Assembly: GCA_033063855.1 (NCBI GenBank)
Contig: CP093829.1
Coordinates: forward strand, 8,380,243 to 8,444,242
Direction of reading: 5' to 3'
DNA length: 64,000 nt
DNA from: Smittia aterrima
Taxonomy: Eukaryota; Arthropoda; Insecta; Diptera; Chironomidae
In this document: positions 38,011 to 51,073 of the stretch, in pieces
Layout: each line of letters starts with the position of its first letter
Numbering within the stretch: the stretch's first letter is position 1
The notes under the pieces: model-generated
Database searches by the model: none
Told to the model about the DNA's origin: nothing
Seen by the model: only the letters and a program-made list of their open reading frames with translations
Position numbers and translations under genes: made by a program

Positions 38011-41000
38011 TCACACCACAAAAAAAAATTTGGCAAAAACGTCACTTAAATGAATTTCGTTTCCATCGCGAGCGAAACGAGCAAAAAATGAAATTTAAAT
38101 TTAGAACGATCGAAAAGCAAAAAATAATTTTCATCGAGTGACTCGCTTTGCTGGTTTGCATCACTTGCAGCAGCAGCAGCAAAAACAAGACACAGTGGTT
38201 TCTTTAAATCTCTCTATCCAACTTCATTCACCAAACAGCTTGATAAGAAAGGTGTTTGTTTTCTCATTTGGATTCTTTAAAAGTCTCCTACTGAGCTTTA
38301 TTGAGAGAGACAACATATTGTGACTTTATATGGTGGCAATCAAATCTCGTTCAATGTGGCCAAAGAATTCTAACTTTCAATGCATCTGGAACAAAGAGCG
38401 AGAGTTATAGAGACATTTTTTTGTGTCCTGTCGACAATTTATTCGTTCTACTGTGTTTATAAGTAAAGCACAATGCAGCACGAGGTGTCCAGAAGGGACT
38501 AAGAACATAAATATCGTTCTTGGCTTCAATTCGAAGCTTTGTTTTGTAAACTGATCACCAGAAATTCTCCTCGAACAACCAACAAGTCTATTATGCCTCA
38601 ACTTTGTTTACGATCGAAGTCAAAGACCACACATAATCCTTCCTTCTCTCTCCGTCGTCTTCTTCTTCAGAAGACCATCATGGTGTCAACTTCTGATGAT
38701 CGTTGCCATAAAAATTCACTTTCCCATCAAACTACTTCAGCCAGCATGTCAAGATTTGATTTCCTGATGATCGGAATTTATGTTTCTCAACTTCGAGAGT
38801 GTAATCGAGAAGGGTTTCGCAGTTAGAAAGCAATCGATGGCCATGTGGAGTTAAAATTCCAAGTCGTAACTTATAGTGATTTACTTAAAGTGCATTCTCA
38901 TGATTAAAACCATTAACACTCACTCAAGAGTTGATTCTCTGCGGCAGCAATAACTGACAAGTACGTGAAGAGCTTCTGAGTTGACGATATTTGCTTTTGA
39001 GTGTGTCTATCGGATAATGAGAGAGTGAGACGAGAGTTTACTGGTTAGTAAGTTATAAAACTGATAACTTCGAGCCAAAGAATTCCAATTTCGTTTCGCC
39101 GTTCCATTTTTTTAGAGATAAACAGTCGCGATAATTGCTCAACGAATGTTTATCAAAGCTAGAAACGCGAAATGAGTAGCAATTGACATGATTGCGTTGG
39201 ATGGGCTTGTCGGCATTGATTGAAGTTTATTTTAGGAATTTTCCTTCGTTCAACTGTCTCGAAAGTGTTTCTGAATTAAATCGACAGCTTTTAATTTAAT
39301 TTCATCGATGTTTGTTATAACAAGCAACGTTCGAGTTAATGGTTTGTTGTGAAACTGTTTAGCAAAGGGAGCGGAATGTGTAACAACAAGTTGAGCAACA
39401 TGCCAGAAAATTGAGTTCGATTACGAGGGTCAGAAGTCATTAAATCCGGAGCTCGAAGTTGCATGACTTCGATGGCCCGAAAAAGGCCATTTAACGGTCA
39501 TTTAACCAGCGACAACCTCGTGTTACAGTTAATAAAGAAATCTCTGCGTTTCAAAATGCAATAAAGCCCCGAGTTCCTCTGTTCTCTGGCACGATGTGAA
39601 TAACATGTATGTAAGAGTCTCAAGCCGTGGAGCAGCACGAACGAGAGTTGGAACAACTTGTTTTCTGTTCTCGAATGGAATTCTTCTCAAATAGACTCAA
39701 GCACGCAATGAACTACTGAAGAAGAATTGATCACGAAAGGCTTCTGAGAGTAATGACGATTGACAACACTTGATGACAAAGCCACCTGCTAAGCTTCGAC
39801 TCTGAACTCGAATTAAATCAAAACCTTTGAAGTCAATTTATTCAAATTTGATTTATTCTCCAACCTTGCGCTCTTTTTGATCTCCTTGCCATTGGCTGTT
39901 GAGCGTAATCGCATTTAACTCCGACGAATTGATTTTTGTAGCTAGCAGCGGGTGGAAGAGTCAAGTGAACAGCAAAGAGAAATGTTTCGCTTTGATGCTT
40001 CGTAATTGAATGCAAATTGAAGTCGGAAATTGTTTCTGGGAAAATGAGTTTTTAAATTTCGTTGAATAATTTTGCAACTCGAGCGATGCTAACTGAAAAA
40101 ATCTTTTCTTAGGTAAATTTCAGAACTTTATTTATTTATTGACATTCGAGAGAGAAAAGGTTTTCGCTTTGTCGGTTCGAAGGCGTACGACTCGAAAGTT
40201 ATTGCATTCCGCTCCTGCACCATTCCTCGTGTCTGTCTTTTGTGTCGAACGAAAACATTTCTTTTTTATCATAAATTCATAAAAATTAAAAATATTTTTT
40301 ACCGTTTGCAAAGTTGCAACATCGAAGAAATACTTTTTATGTTCGCAATAAAGTTTATGAAGTTTTTGAACGGATCCTCACTAAAATGAAAGGAATCTTC
40401 AGAAGATTTGAAATGAGTTCATGAATATTTTTCCGAAGTAGAAAAAAAAAACAGTTTTCGTTCTACTGCTGAAGCTTCGAAGGGAAAGCGAGGGTGGAAA
40501 TGTTTTTCCACAACGACAACGACAGCGGTTACCAAGCGACGCTTCATTGTAAACTCCAATCAACATGTCGATACGCTTTTCCCGCTTCGTCCAATCACAA
40601 CGCGAGCGCCATAAATGTCGAGAACTGTTTTCAAATATTTGCATTTCCATAAAAAGCATTTAATCACCGCATGCGATATTGAAGTCGTTTTGCCTTCTTT
40701 AATTAAATTCGCTTCGTCAAGGCAGCGACTTCGTGTTGCCAGCAAACCTTAACTTTGCTTGAACTCACAACCGATTGATGGCAAACTTAAGCAGCTCTTG
40801 CTTCCACGCGAACGTTATTGAATTTTCCTTTCAAAGACTTTCTTTTGTTGCTGAAGCAATAACCATAAAGACTTTTATGACTCGAGCAATTCTCTCTCTT
40901 AGTTTTGTGAAAACTTTTGCTGCTCAAGCAGGAGAAGAAATTCCCCGACTTTTCCTCAATCCCGTTTTTATGTTTTTATTGAACATCCCGAAGCAAAACA

Positions 41001-42409
41001 AACAGAATCTTTAAAGCAAACACAAGAACATTCAAGGATGGAACGACGTTGCCCTGTTGCGAGTGATTATTGACTTGCAGTTGGACGTCCTTTCTCTGCC
41101 TTCGACTTTGATTTCGTTTCCAGTGAAAACATTATTAGAAATTATTCGTTTATTGCACAAGAATTTCTTTTCCCTTGAAGAGATTTAATGTCTGGCCAGG
41201 GCCCAGCACGTCTTTCACTTTTTAAAGATTATCATGACTTCGTGTGATGTCTCATTTTTCATATAAAACTCTCGAAAGATAAACTCAGCAGCAATTTGTT
41301 ATCAGCAGAAATTCTTTCCGTTTTTATGACTTGAAAGGAAGAGAAAGTTAAGAAGTTAAGTCACAAAAGCAGTTTCTTGTGAGACTCAACTTATGATTGA
41401 CCCAACAAAAAACGTTTAAATCCCTCTCGAAGGAAATAAATCAAAGCAGCGATAACTCGATGTTTTACTCAAATAACTATCACGAGAATGATGTAAAGGG
41501 AAATTTCTTCTCGCCAGCGCCAAAGAAAAATCGCTCCAATCACGAAAAAGCGCTTTGGGTGAGAGAGAAGTCGATAATTGCGTGTGGGATATTTGAATTT
41601 TTATTTGACTTCGTTTCTGAAATGAAGAATTTATTCATCGACGATTTGTTATCTCTCCTCTCGCGTGGAATGATTTCCTTTAATGTGGCGTGACATCAAA
41701 AGGAAAGTGAATGAGAATGAAGACATTAACATTTCTCTTTTTCTGTTTTAATTGCAAAGCTCGAGTTAATGAATGAAATTCTTTAATCAATGAAAACACC
41801 GTCGAATAATTTTTTTAAATCCTTTGGGAGAGAAGTCAATTAATTAAAGGCGCGTGATTAAATGATTTTCAATTTTTGGCGCCTGCAATCATCGAAGTCT
41901 TGGGCGAGGAAAGAAAAAACACTTTAGAGTTAATTCGTTCCACATTATTACGTTCTCAGTCTATCAATTTCAGTCTGCTCGGCGTGAAGTTTTCTGTTTT
42001 CGCCCTTAATGTGTTTTCTATTGTTCGCTGAGCTTCGATTTGTTTCATCGTCCAACGAAAACAGTTTAAGGCGAAGTTAAAGCGTGAAAACCATTTCGTC
42101 CACAATGACATGCACACAAATGTCCTTTCTCGGATTGACGCGATTACGAAAGAAATTGTCAAAACAGAGAAATGAGTGACAACATTAGGTAAATGGGAGA
42201 AAGGACGATTTTCAGTGAATGTCGTAAAGGACTTTACAATGGATGGCAATCACTTTCGTTTTATGGATTTATGACAAGTTGAATTGCATTTCACAAAGTT
42301 TGTGACGTTCTCTGATTGTCAAAGCAAATGAACAAGAAAAAAATTCTTTTGGGAAATTGTATAAGCAAAATAAGAAAATTTCAAGACTTTCCTAACGCAA
42401 TATTCAATT
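38011..42409. other. Long non-coding region, middle part
   Basis: No coding region, RNA gene or clear repeat could be supported here. A CAG-type run (GCAGCAGCAGCAGC) occurs near 38168. Open frames are short and look random. Confidence 0.45.
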
Positions 42410-43470
42410 AAATTTAATAAAAAAAAAAAACACAATAAAAAGGTGGGCCAAACAGATATGAGAAAACTTTTGTTTTGAAATTTTTGGGATTCGAACCCAT
42501 GATAGCTGCTTGATTCATCATCAGTCGAATTTAATTTGCAAGAGCTGTAAAATCAATTTGGCTAAAACTTCATTTAAACGATCAAGGAGAAATGGCAACT
42601 ATGTAATTAGTGGGACCAGACATGAAAGAACTGTAACTGCAATTTGGCTAAAACTGAACTTAATTTATGATGTTTTCCAAATATGACGTAAACAGTTTAT
42701 GATAAAACTTATTTAAAAAAATATAGAAAGAACTTATTCAAATTTTTTTTTTATAAAAAATAAAGGCGAGAGATTAATCCTTTTGATTCAACATTTTAAT
42801 TTATTGACTTTCTTTGGGATTTGAACCCAATCTAATTCGATCAGTGAACATTCACTGAATTGATTTATATAATTTACAATCAGCTCTTTAAAAATATTTT
42901 GGCTAAAACTTCTACAACTGAAATCCAATCAAATTTCTCATCTTTCCAAAATCAAAAAGAAAATTACAAGAATTTCCAAAGGCAACTCTCTCAATAAAAT
43001 TAATTTTGTAAAAAAAAAATAAACAAATATAGATGGACAAAATTTTTGTCATGAAAATTTAGGGATTCGAACCCCGGAAAGCTTGCATCAAGCAGTTTGA
43101 TTTATTATCAGCTTACGAGAGCTATAAAATAAATTTGGCTAAAACTTCATAAAAACGATCAAAGTGAAATGACACCTTATTTATATTTTGTGTGACCAGA
43201 CATCAAAAATTCTCACAAAATCTTTTTCAAATTAATAAACAAACTAGCTAACAGCAAAAAAAAATTATAAACTTTATTCAACAAAAAAAAAACATAAATT
43301 ACTTTCGAATAAACAAATTTATCTGATTTTATTGGGATTCGAACCCGATCCAGCTTGATTCTTATTAAACTGATAGAACTGTAACTGCAATTTGGCTAAA
43401 CCCTGACTTGAATGATGAAGTTTTCCAATATTTGAAATAACTTTGTAAAATTTTAAGGAAAGTCTCAAGA
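42410..43470 (-). repeat. Diverged array of tRNA-like (Pol III promoter) repeats
   Basis: Four perfect or near-perfect minus-strand T-arms occur at 42486-42498, 42816-42828, 43062-43074 and 43334-43346 (spacing 330, 246 and 272 bp). Each has a box A-like TAGCCAAA sequence upstream of box B: 42553-42564, 42894-42905, 43130-43141, 43387-43398. An extra box A near 42640 lacks its own T-arm. A-rich tracts sit between units, and units also share GACCAGACAT. Box A to box B spacing is 53-78 bp, wider than in a tRNA, and the arms do not pair well, so these look like SINE copies or decayed tRNA genes rather than working tRNAs. Confidence 0.65.
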
Positions 43471-46400
43471 ATTTCCTCTCAATTAGAATAAAGTAACTGT
43501 TTCTCTACTCCTCAGAACAAAAATCTCCACTCGACATGTCGTGTGTCGATCATCTCACGTCCTTGACTCGAAGTTCATGTCGAACAAACATTCAAACAAT
43601 GAAAGCAATTTATCTGAACTGTAAATCGATTTAGGGCCAGAAGAGGAAGAAAAAAAACTCTGGTAGGCATCTCGAGTTGTTAACTGCTCAGTTTTTTTCG
43701 ATTTGTGAGCCAAGGGCGAATTACAGGAAGAACGAGAAGTGACGACCATCACGCTAATCAATTTGTAGTTTTTCGTCACATTCTTAACAATCCCTACAAA
43801 GCATTCGCTTAACGACGACGCTGTTGTCTCATGGTCGTCTTCATTCAACTAATTAATTGCACCTCATTATCCGTAATCGATGTGCTTTGACACTCTCGAA
43901 AATTTGTTAATTCCTGCCGTTGTTGTTGATTGTTCTTTGTTGTCGGATCGCCCGGAAAGCGTGTGTCCATTTCATCGTCGAATTAAATTCTCCTCGAAAC
44001 ACGAAAATCTCGTTTGAACTTTATTAGAATGACAAACAAAGCAAGAGAGACGACAATGAAATCAATATTTGTTGTTTGAGGACAGCACGAAATATTTAAT
44101 TTGAAAAAATAAAATTCAAAGCAGATTGAGACATAAATTTCTGAGAACTCAATCTAACATTAAGCAAATGGTCCAAGCATGTACTGTGAATAGAAGGAGT
44201 CGTAATGACTCTGACCTACAGCAGCGTGATCTCGAGCATTGTTGCCTTTATCATCAAGGGCTTTCATGAGTTAAAGAAGCAATAAAGACATGTTGCTCAA
44301 ACAACCAATTTAACAACAAGCAGAAAAAGGACACCAAGGCATTAGCCTGAACTCTCTTGCCTTTTCTTCTCTTCTTGTGTCAACCTCCATGGAGGAGATT
44401 TACGATCATACCTTGCTGTGAAGATTACTGATTTCTGTTTACCCTCAGGAAAATTAATTAAATGTCTCTTCGTTCTTAAACATCTCGCCGTGAGTTCAGT
44501 TCCTCAAAAAAGAAGACTTTTCATTCTTCTCCCTTCAAAGTTCTCTCGCTTGACGATGACGACGATTAGTTAAGTAGAACCATATGTTGAACGGCTCAAT
44601 CGAAGCGAAGGCCTGATGTTTCTGTTTTTGTTTTCAAGACGAGCTTCGCCCCAATTTGTGGCAGGGAAATATTAAGCAATCACTTTTATACGATAATTAT
44701 TTATTACAGAGAAGAAAGAGCGCCGATTGAATTGGCCTTAATCTTTATTGCATCTCTCTTTACTGTGTGAAGATTCTTTTCGATGAGAGAACAGCAGATC
44801 AACTGTCAAAGTGTTCACACGAATGAACCAACATGAGGATGATGATGTTGATCTGGTGGCGGCTCCGATTCCCTTTACGTTCTTCTGTTTACAAACTGAC
44901 AGTAAACTGGTAGTTGGATCGCTTCAGATTACGCTTCTAAAGCGATTGCTTTCGATAGCTCAAAGCGATTCAAAGAACGTCAGACTCAAATCCACTTAGG
45001 AACGTCAAACTTCAAAAAATTCACTTTGAGATGAAAGTTTCTCTCTCTCGGATCGGTCGTGATGTCGTGACGAGCAGATTATTCATCAATTAGTCAATTA
45101 CATTCAATTGTGAAGCGCATCAAGATGTGTTTGCCTAAAGTCTTTGACCCCGATCCGAGTTGTCGCAATCAACTCCCTTTCTTGCTTTGGTGTCAAGACG
45201 AAAAAGAATTTCTATTCGACATTCTTCCATTTCAATTGCAATTGACATAACAATCGAAGACGGAGAATGATTTTCTAAGCTCTCTCGATTGTCCAATCGC
45301 GACAGGCAAAATATTTTCTAATTGATGGAAATTTTATTCAAAACCTCTTCAGCATTTCAATACAATCGACGTTGTCTGTCGTTCGCCCATCTTTTCCTTT
45401 TATTTTGGGACGTTGTTGGCTGAACAGCAAAGCCACGATTGTGCCGTTAATGAATGTAATTGTTTGGCGAACAAGAGAAGGAATGTCAGCAAGAGATGAA
45501 GCAATGGAGTTGAGTCAACACTGACAGAAATGTTTTGGTTTGAAATTGATTGAAGATTCTTCCTTTTCCTCTCCGTTCCCTAACCGCAGATTAAACCGCA
45601 TAAACAATTCTTCATCGACACTCCTTCAAAACATTAAACAATTGTTCTGTCTTTATCAAAGGTGCGCTTATTGATTTTATTCTTCATTTGTTTCGTTAAT
45701 TATAGACATTAAGCATTTTCCTTCTTGTTGCTTATGAAGATTCAAGAGCTGAGATTTGATTCATGCTCGACGTTGTCAAATCATTGAATAATTAAGCAAC
45801 ACGTTCCCAAGAAGAAGAACTCTTGAAACTTATTAACGAAGAGACTCTTCATGAATCATTTAAACTCGAAACCGTTCTAATCACTTCACGAGAAATACAA
45901 ATTTAATGTCAGGACAGCCTTCAACTGATAAATGAGAAGGAGAAAAAAAGTTGCACAACATTTTCGAACCCGAATCATTGTCGGTGCTCGGAAATTGTCA
46001 TGTGCGTATCTGGCGAGAGAGAAGAACATGATACAAGTGAATAAGGTCATGAGAAAAGAAATGTTATCTGCTCGAAGATATTTTTCTGTGGTGACTAGAA
46101 ATATTTGTAAACTCACTGAAAATGAGTGTTTGTTGATGTCCAAGTTATTTATGGGCAAACAAGTCGCTCGTCGTGAAAATTCTCGTGAATTTGTATTTTG
46201 CCTCCTCGAGGCGAGAGAAAAGTTTCTCATGCTTTCCATCCCATTCATGTCCATGTAGTGTGAAATTATAATTTCAATCCACAGAGAAACTCTTCAATGA
46301 AAGTAAGTTGAGAAGTTAAGTTTGTTGTTGCATTTAAACATCGAAACAAGTCCGTCCTTCGAGTCATTTACATATGTGAGTTGATTAATAAGGGTTCACT

Positions 46401-49400
46401 GATTGAGATTTATCTCTGATTTTACTGAGAAGTCGACGGCGCATAAATCAAAACTGTTTCAACAGTTGAACGATTTTTTATCGCGATATTAAAATCTTAA
46501 ACATCAAAAACACTTTCGCTTTACTCTTTTTGTTTTCAGGTCCCGTTATGAATCCTTTACTGCTGAGACAATTAAAATTTACGACTCTAATCCTGTTAGA
46601 GCGTTCATCAATTAGTTGACCTTAATTTTCTTTTCTGGGTAAAAGTAAAGAAATAAAAGTAGATGTAAATAAAGGATTAAGTGACCGAATAAGCGGTACC
46701 CGCCCCCAGCAGTTCTCTCGGAGACAATTTCTTGGACCTTTATTGATTGATAACTCTTTCAGCCTTCGAAAAATTGTTTTCAAATGCCATAATTATAAAT
46801 CCCTTTCTGTTCAGCCGACGACACTGCTGGAGATTCAAATGAGACGACTCAGCCCTCGAATCTTAAAATGGAAATTGTAGACATGTGTGAAATGTGATAG
46901 CAATCGCATTTGGATTTCCAGTAGCGAAGTTTCGAGAAGTTTCAATGAAACTCGACTAACATCCCACAAAACTTGTGAGTAATTTTGTTGTCTAATCGGA
47001 GCAAGTGATTCACTGCGCAATCATCCGCTAGACTTGCCGACGAGCAATGAATCGAATTTCTGCAAACACGTTTTTATTAGCGAGATAAGTTTCAACGCGA
47101 AATGAGATCACGCGACCTCGTAACGTCGATTTTTACTCCCATTTCGTTAACTTGATGTTTGGCAGAAGCAATAATTAGAATGGAAAGACTACACAAACCT
47201 AAAAACATTTTTCGAATCGTCGTAAACTAATTAAAGACAGAAAGGCTTAAATTGGATTATCCTCAAATTGCTGTAAATATTTACGAAACAGAGCAAATGC
47301 GAAACCTATAATTTTTATGTCTTTAGGACGAACCTCTTTCAGGCAAATTTTGCGAACCTTGGAAAAGGATTAAACGAAGAGTGAGATGGTTAAGTGTCCT
47401 TCGAATGTGAAAGGGTAAGTTTGTTTGACGTGACAAGTTTCACTTAAAATTCTCTGACGTCGAAAAGTTGAAGAAACTAGAAAGATCCTTCATAAACCTT
47501 CTGCTCTGCTCCCGAAGTCGTTGAATTTTTATTCGACGCAATAAAAGTTCCGGCAGCTCAAATTCTCTGAAATAATATTTTTTTTTTACTTTTTTACTTG
47601 AACATATTTTTTGAAATTTCTGTTTTACAACTCAGTCGAACGTACGCCCTCATTGTATAGCTTGTTGCACTGCAATAACAATTAAACGACGAAGAAAATT
47701 TTTGTCATCAGAAATTTGCGCATTTGTCTGAGCCTTTTACCTTCTCTAAGGTTGACAGAGCGAGCTCCAAGAGCCGGGACAATTTCTTATTGAATAAACA
47801 GAGAAGTAAAGTAAATTTTTCTTTTTCAAACATTCCGACAGCAATAAAAATAAAAGTTTGCAATAAAAATGTTTTATTACTTCGCTCAGGCTTGAACCGG
47901 CAGCTTTCTCGCCAAGAATGTCAAACGAATCGCAATCTTATCAAGAAGGAAGTTGATACTTCGTCAAACAGGATGAGCAATCTCAAGATATTTGCACGTT
48001 TCTCAATCACGTAAAATGGACAGAGAGAAACTCACTTCACACCTTTAAACAGGAAACAAAAAAGAAAACAAATGAAACTGACAACTGTTTAAATATTTTC
48101 CGATCAATCTTTAATCCCTTCAAACCTTTCTCAAGCAAATTCAGTGGCTTCTCCTGAGATTTCCCTAATAACTTGGAACAACAGAAAACGAAATCGTTTC
48201 CTAAAAATCTCTAAATTACTTTACATTCCCTTGCGCGCTTCTCAAGTCCTTGAAACTCTGTTTTATTTTGCACAAACGTCTCTTCATGTCATTGAACATT
48301 CGTTAGCTGCTTTAAGCTTTAAATTGTTTATTGCTCCGTTGCATCTTTACAACTTTTCGCATTTCTCGGACTGCATCGGCTCGAGACTCACTTTTATGAA
48401 TTTATGAATATTTTCATTTTAACTGATCGTCAGCTTTGTATCGCATTGTAAAAAATGAAAAGCGAACATTTATTAGACATAATGGTTTCCAGCTAAAAGT
48501 TCGTCTGCAATAAATTTTTCGAGAAAGGACGAACTGGCAGCAGCTCGAGTTACAAAGTCTTTCAGGTGATATCACGCACCTTCCAACCTAGATTCGAATC
48601 TCAAATAAATGTCGGCTCCGAGGGCGTTAGAAGTGGCTTTTATGAGTTCGGTGTGAATCGAATTGAACTCGTCGATCCTTCTAGGAAATCGATCGGCATT
48701 GCGCGATTGTTTACTCTTCTCATTGCGACGTTGTAATTGTAACAAATTATTCGATTGAGATATCAGAACTCTGATAAACTATTTTACAATCAAATTGCAT
48801 GGAACACTCCTCGAAATGTGATTCACATTGCGTCGCAGCACAACTTGTTTGTTAGCTTCCGTTGAAATTTGAGATGAAACGCAAATTATCGCCAAACAAC
48901 TTCGCTTATCAACAAGAAAGAAAAAATATTTGCTGAGCTTTTTTAATTTTTTCAGTTTCCCGCTCTTTGCCGTCACTTCCACAACAAGTCAAACAAAATA
49001 TAAACGGCATAACTGAAAAGTTAATAAATTTATTGGTGATGTCGGCAGAGATAAGTTTGATGACACCGAAAAAATGTTTTTTCATTAAATAGACAACATG
49101 TCTCCGTCTCTCTCGCTTGCCATCATTTTTTTTCGCGTGAGCGGCAAATCAAACGAATCCGAAGGTGGGCAGAGAAGTGACGTGACGAACGATATCTGTT
49201 TGATGTCTCATAAATCACCAATAAAACTATCTCGCCCTGTGTTGCTTCGTTATCTGTCTGTGTTCCCGAGTCGTTGGTAGTCATAATGTGGATTAGAGAG
49301 AAACAACTCATTCCATTGTCGTTGGAAAATAATTGACGCGAGATATTAAAGTGAAAATGTAATCATTTCGATGTACGACAACGAGTTACTTCTGCCGAAG

Positions 49401-50560
49401 GCGGCTGATAACGAAAACGTCTTTTAGGTGGCAATTTTCATTCTGGTTGAATGTTTGTCAATTTCTCGAAGAGCGCTTATCGTGCGATGAAGTATAATTG
49501 AGACAAACAATCGAATGTGATTATGGAATTTAAGGTGGTTCGCTGCGGAGTGTTATCGCAATGTTTACCAGCCGATATCTCATATCGGAACAGAAAAAAA
49601 GTTGATATAAGTTTTGATAAACTCACTGATTGCCTCATTCAGGAATTAAAGTATCAAGAGTGATTTTCAATCCCTAAATAATCAATTAGCAACATAACGA
49701 GTGTCAACAAAAAGAACGCGACCGGTGTGAGTTTGCCGCGAGTTACTTAGAAAATTGATTTCGATCAATCATCATTAACATCAACTTTGATTTGAGACTT
49801 CTTGAGCTCTCGTCGCGCTATCGGAAATTGTAAATCATTCGAACAAGAAAGCGATTTCCCTCGACGATGGGTTTTCCAGTCCTCTCTCTCCTGTCTGCTT
49901 GGTTTGTCAAAATCTAATCAATTATTGTTCACGTCGAGTGAAACACTTTTCGTTTAAAATAGAAATCATGTCGGTAATTTTTTCGGTAGCCAGCAACTTC
50001 AAGTTTCTTGTCTTTGATGATTTGCCGCTTTTTTTTTGTAGTTGTTCACTCGAAGAGTCCAAGAAGGGAGAACTCAATCATTGATTGCTTTTATGACTTG
50101 ATCAATTTCTTTCAACGAGAGCCTTCTTTTCTTAAATGAGTTCGTCTTCTTAGGTAAAGAAGGGCGCAAAGGGATTCACTTCGATCATAAAATTTATTGA
50201 ACAGTTTCGCCCCTCGAATTCTTCCGACAAAGAAGGAAGAACGAGAAGATTTTTCACTCGATTTTCCATCTTTGTTCGATGCATTGCGCGGCCGTATATG
50301 CACACACATTGTTTGTTATCGGGCGAGACCTTTCCAGCAACGAAGGAGAGAGAAAACGGACAGAAAACGAATGGGCGGGATCAAAATACTTCTTCCCCAC
50401 TTCTTCGTGTATTTGCCTTGTAGAGTTCTGCTTTTCCATCTATTTTTATTACTCCGTACACGAAAATCTATTCATTATTGTTGCTGTTGTTCCAACACAG
50501 CCGCTCGAACTCGTAATACATTCACATCGGCCCCGATTTGTGACTGTAAACGAAACAGCA
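43471..50560. other. Long non-coding region upstream of the odd-like gene
   Basis: No gene is supported. Overlapping open frames on both strands at 45886-46258 and one of 128 codons at 50197-50583 show no domain and no codon pattern that I trust. The stretch is a likely home for odd-type enhancers, since odd-skipped family genes in flies have large flanking control regions, but no single element can be named. Confidence 0.45.
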
Positions 50561-51073
50561 TAGAAAAAGAACACAGAAGTTGAAGTTACTTCCCTAGAAG
50601 TATTTGATAGTAGCAAATCAGTTGATATTTTTAACTTGTTGTCTAAACATCTATAGTTAAAAATATTTTTTTCTTCTTGCTTCGCTTTACACGATCGAAC
50701 GAAGATTTTTTTTCGAAAAGAAATTTCATTTCGTGTTGCGCACGTTGTGAAACAGGTTTCAAAGCTCGAAGTCAAAAAAAAATAAATAAATTTTAATGAT
50801 CGCATCGAACATTAGTTTCTAAAGGATTCTTCACAACGAAAGGACATTAAACTAACGACGCTGCATTAATTCAAAAAAAAAGAAGAGAAAAAAAAGAAAG
50901 TTTAAGTGACTGTGAACAAACAAATAATTTATCAGAAAATTAAAAACTCGAAAATAATTTTTCTCTCGGTGAAATAAAATATCAAAAAAAAAAGATTTTT
51001 GTGTTGAAAAGTGTTGAATAAATTAAAGTTAAAAGATACTTGGAGAAAAATCGCTGGATTAACGAGAGAAATC
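50561..51073 (+). promoter_or_regulatory. Probable promoter and 5' leader of the odd-like gene
   Basis: This very AT-rich stretch lies directly before the start codon. A TCAGTT initiator-like motif at 50618-50623 would give a leader of about 450 nt. I see no TATA box at the right distance, and the start site is not fixed. Confidence 0.3.

Noticed and set aside
45886..46258. Overlapping open frames of 108-122 codons on both strands
   Set aside because: Sense and antisense frames over the same bases, no domain on either, no exons to join. Most likely one is a mirror of low stop density in the other.
47889..47898. Box B-like GGTTCAAGCC on the minus strand, possible tRNA gene
   Set aside because: No box A at a suitable distance and no cloverleaf arms pair, unlike the array at 42.4-43.5 kb.
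48583..48596. AGATTCGAATCT, resembling a tRNA T-arm
   Set aside because: It is a self-complementary word without a box A or supporting stems; likely chance.
50197..50583. 128-codon open frame just upstream of the odd-like gene
   Set aside because: Composition is rich in Arg/Cys/His from AT-rich and CT-rich tracts, several other frames are open over the same stretch, and no domain is visible.
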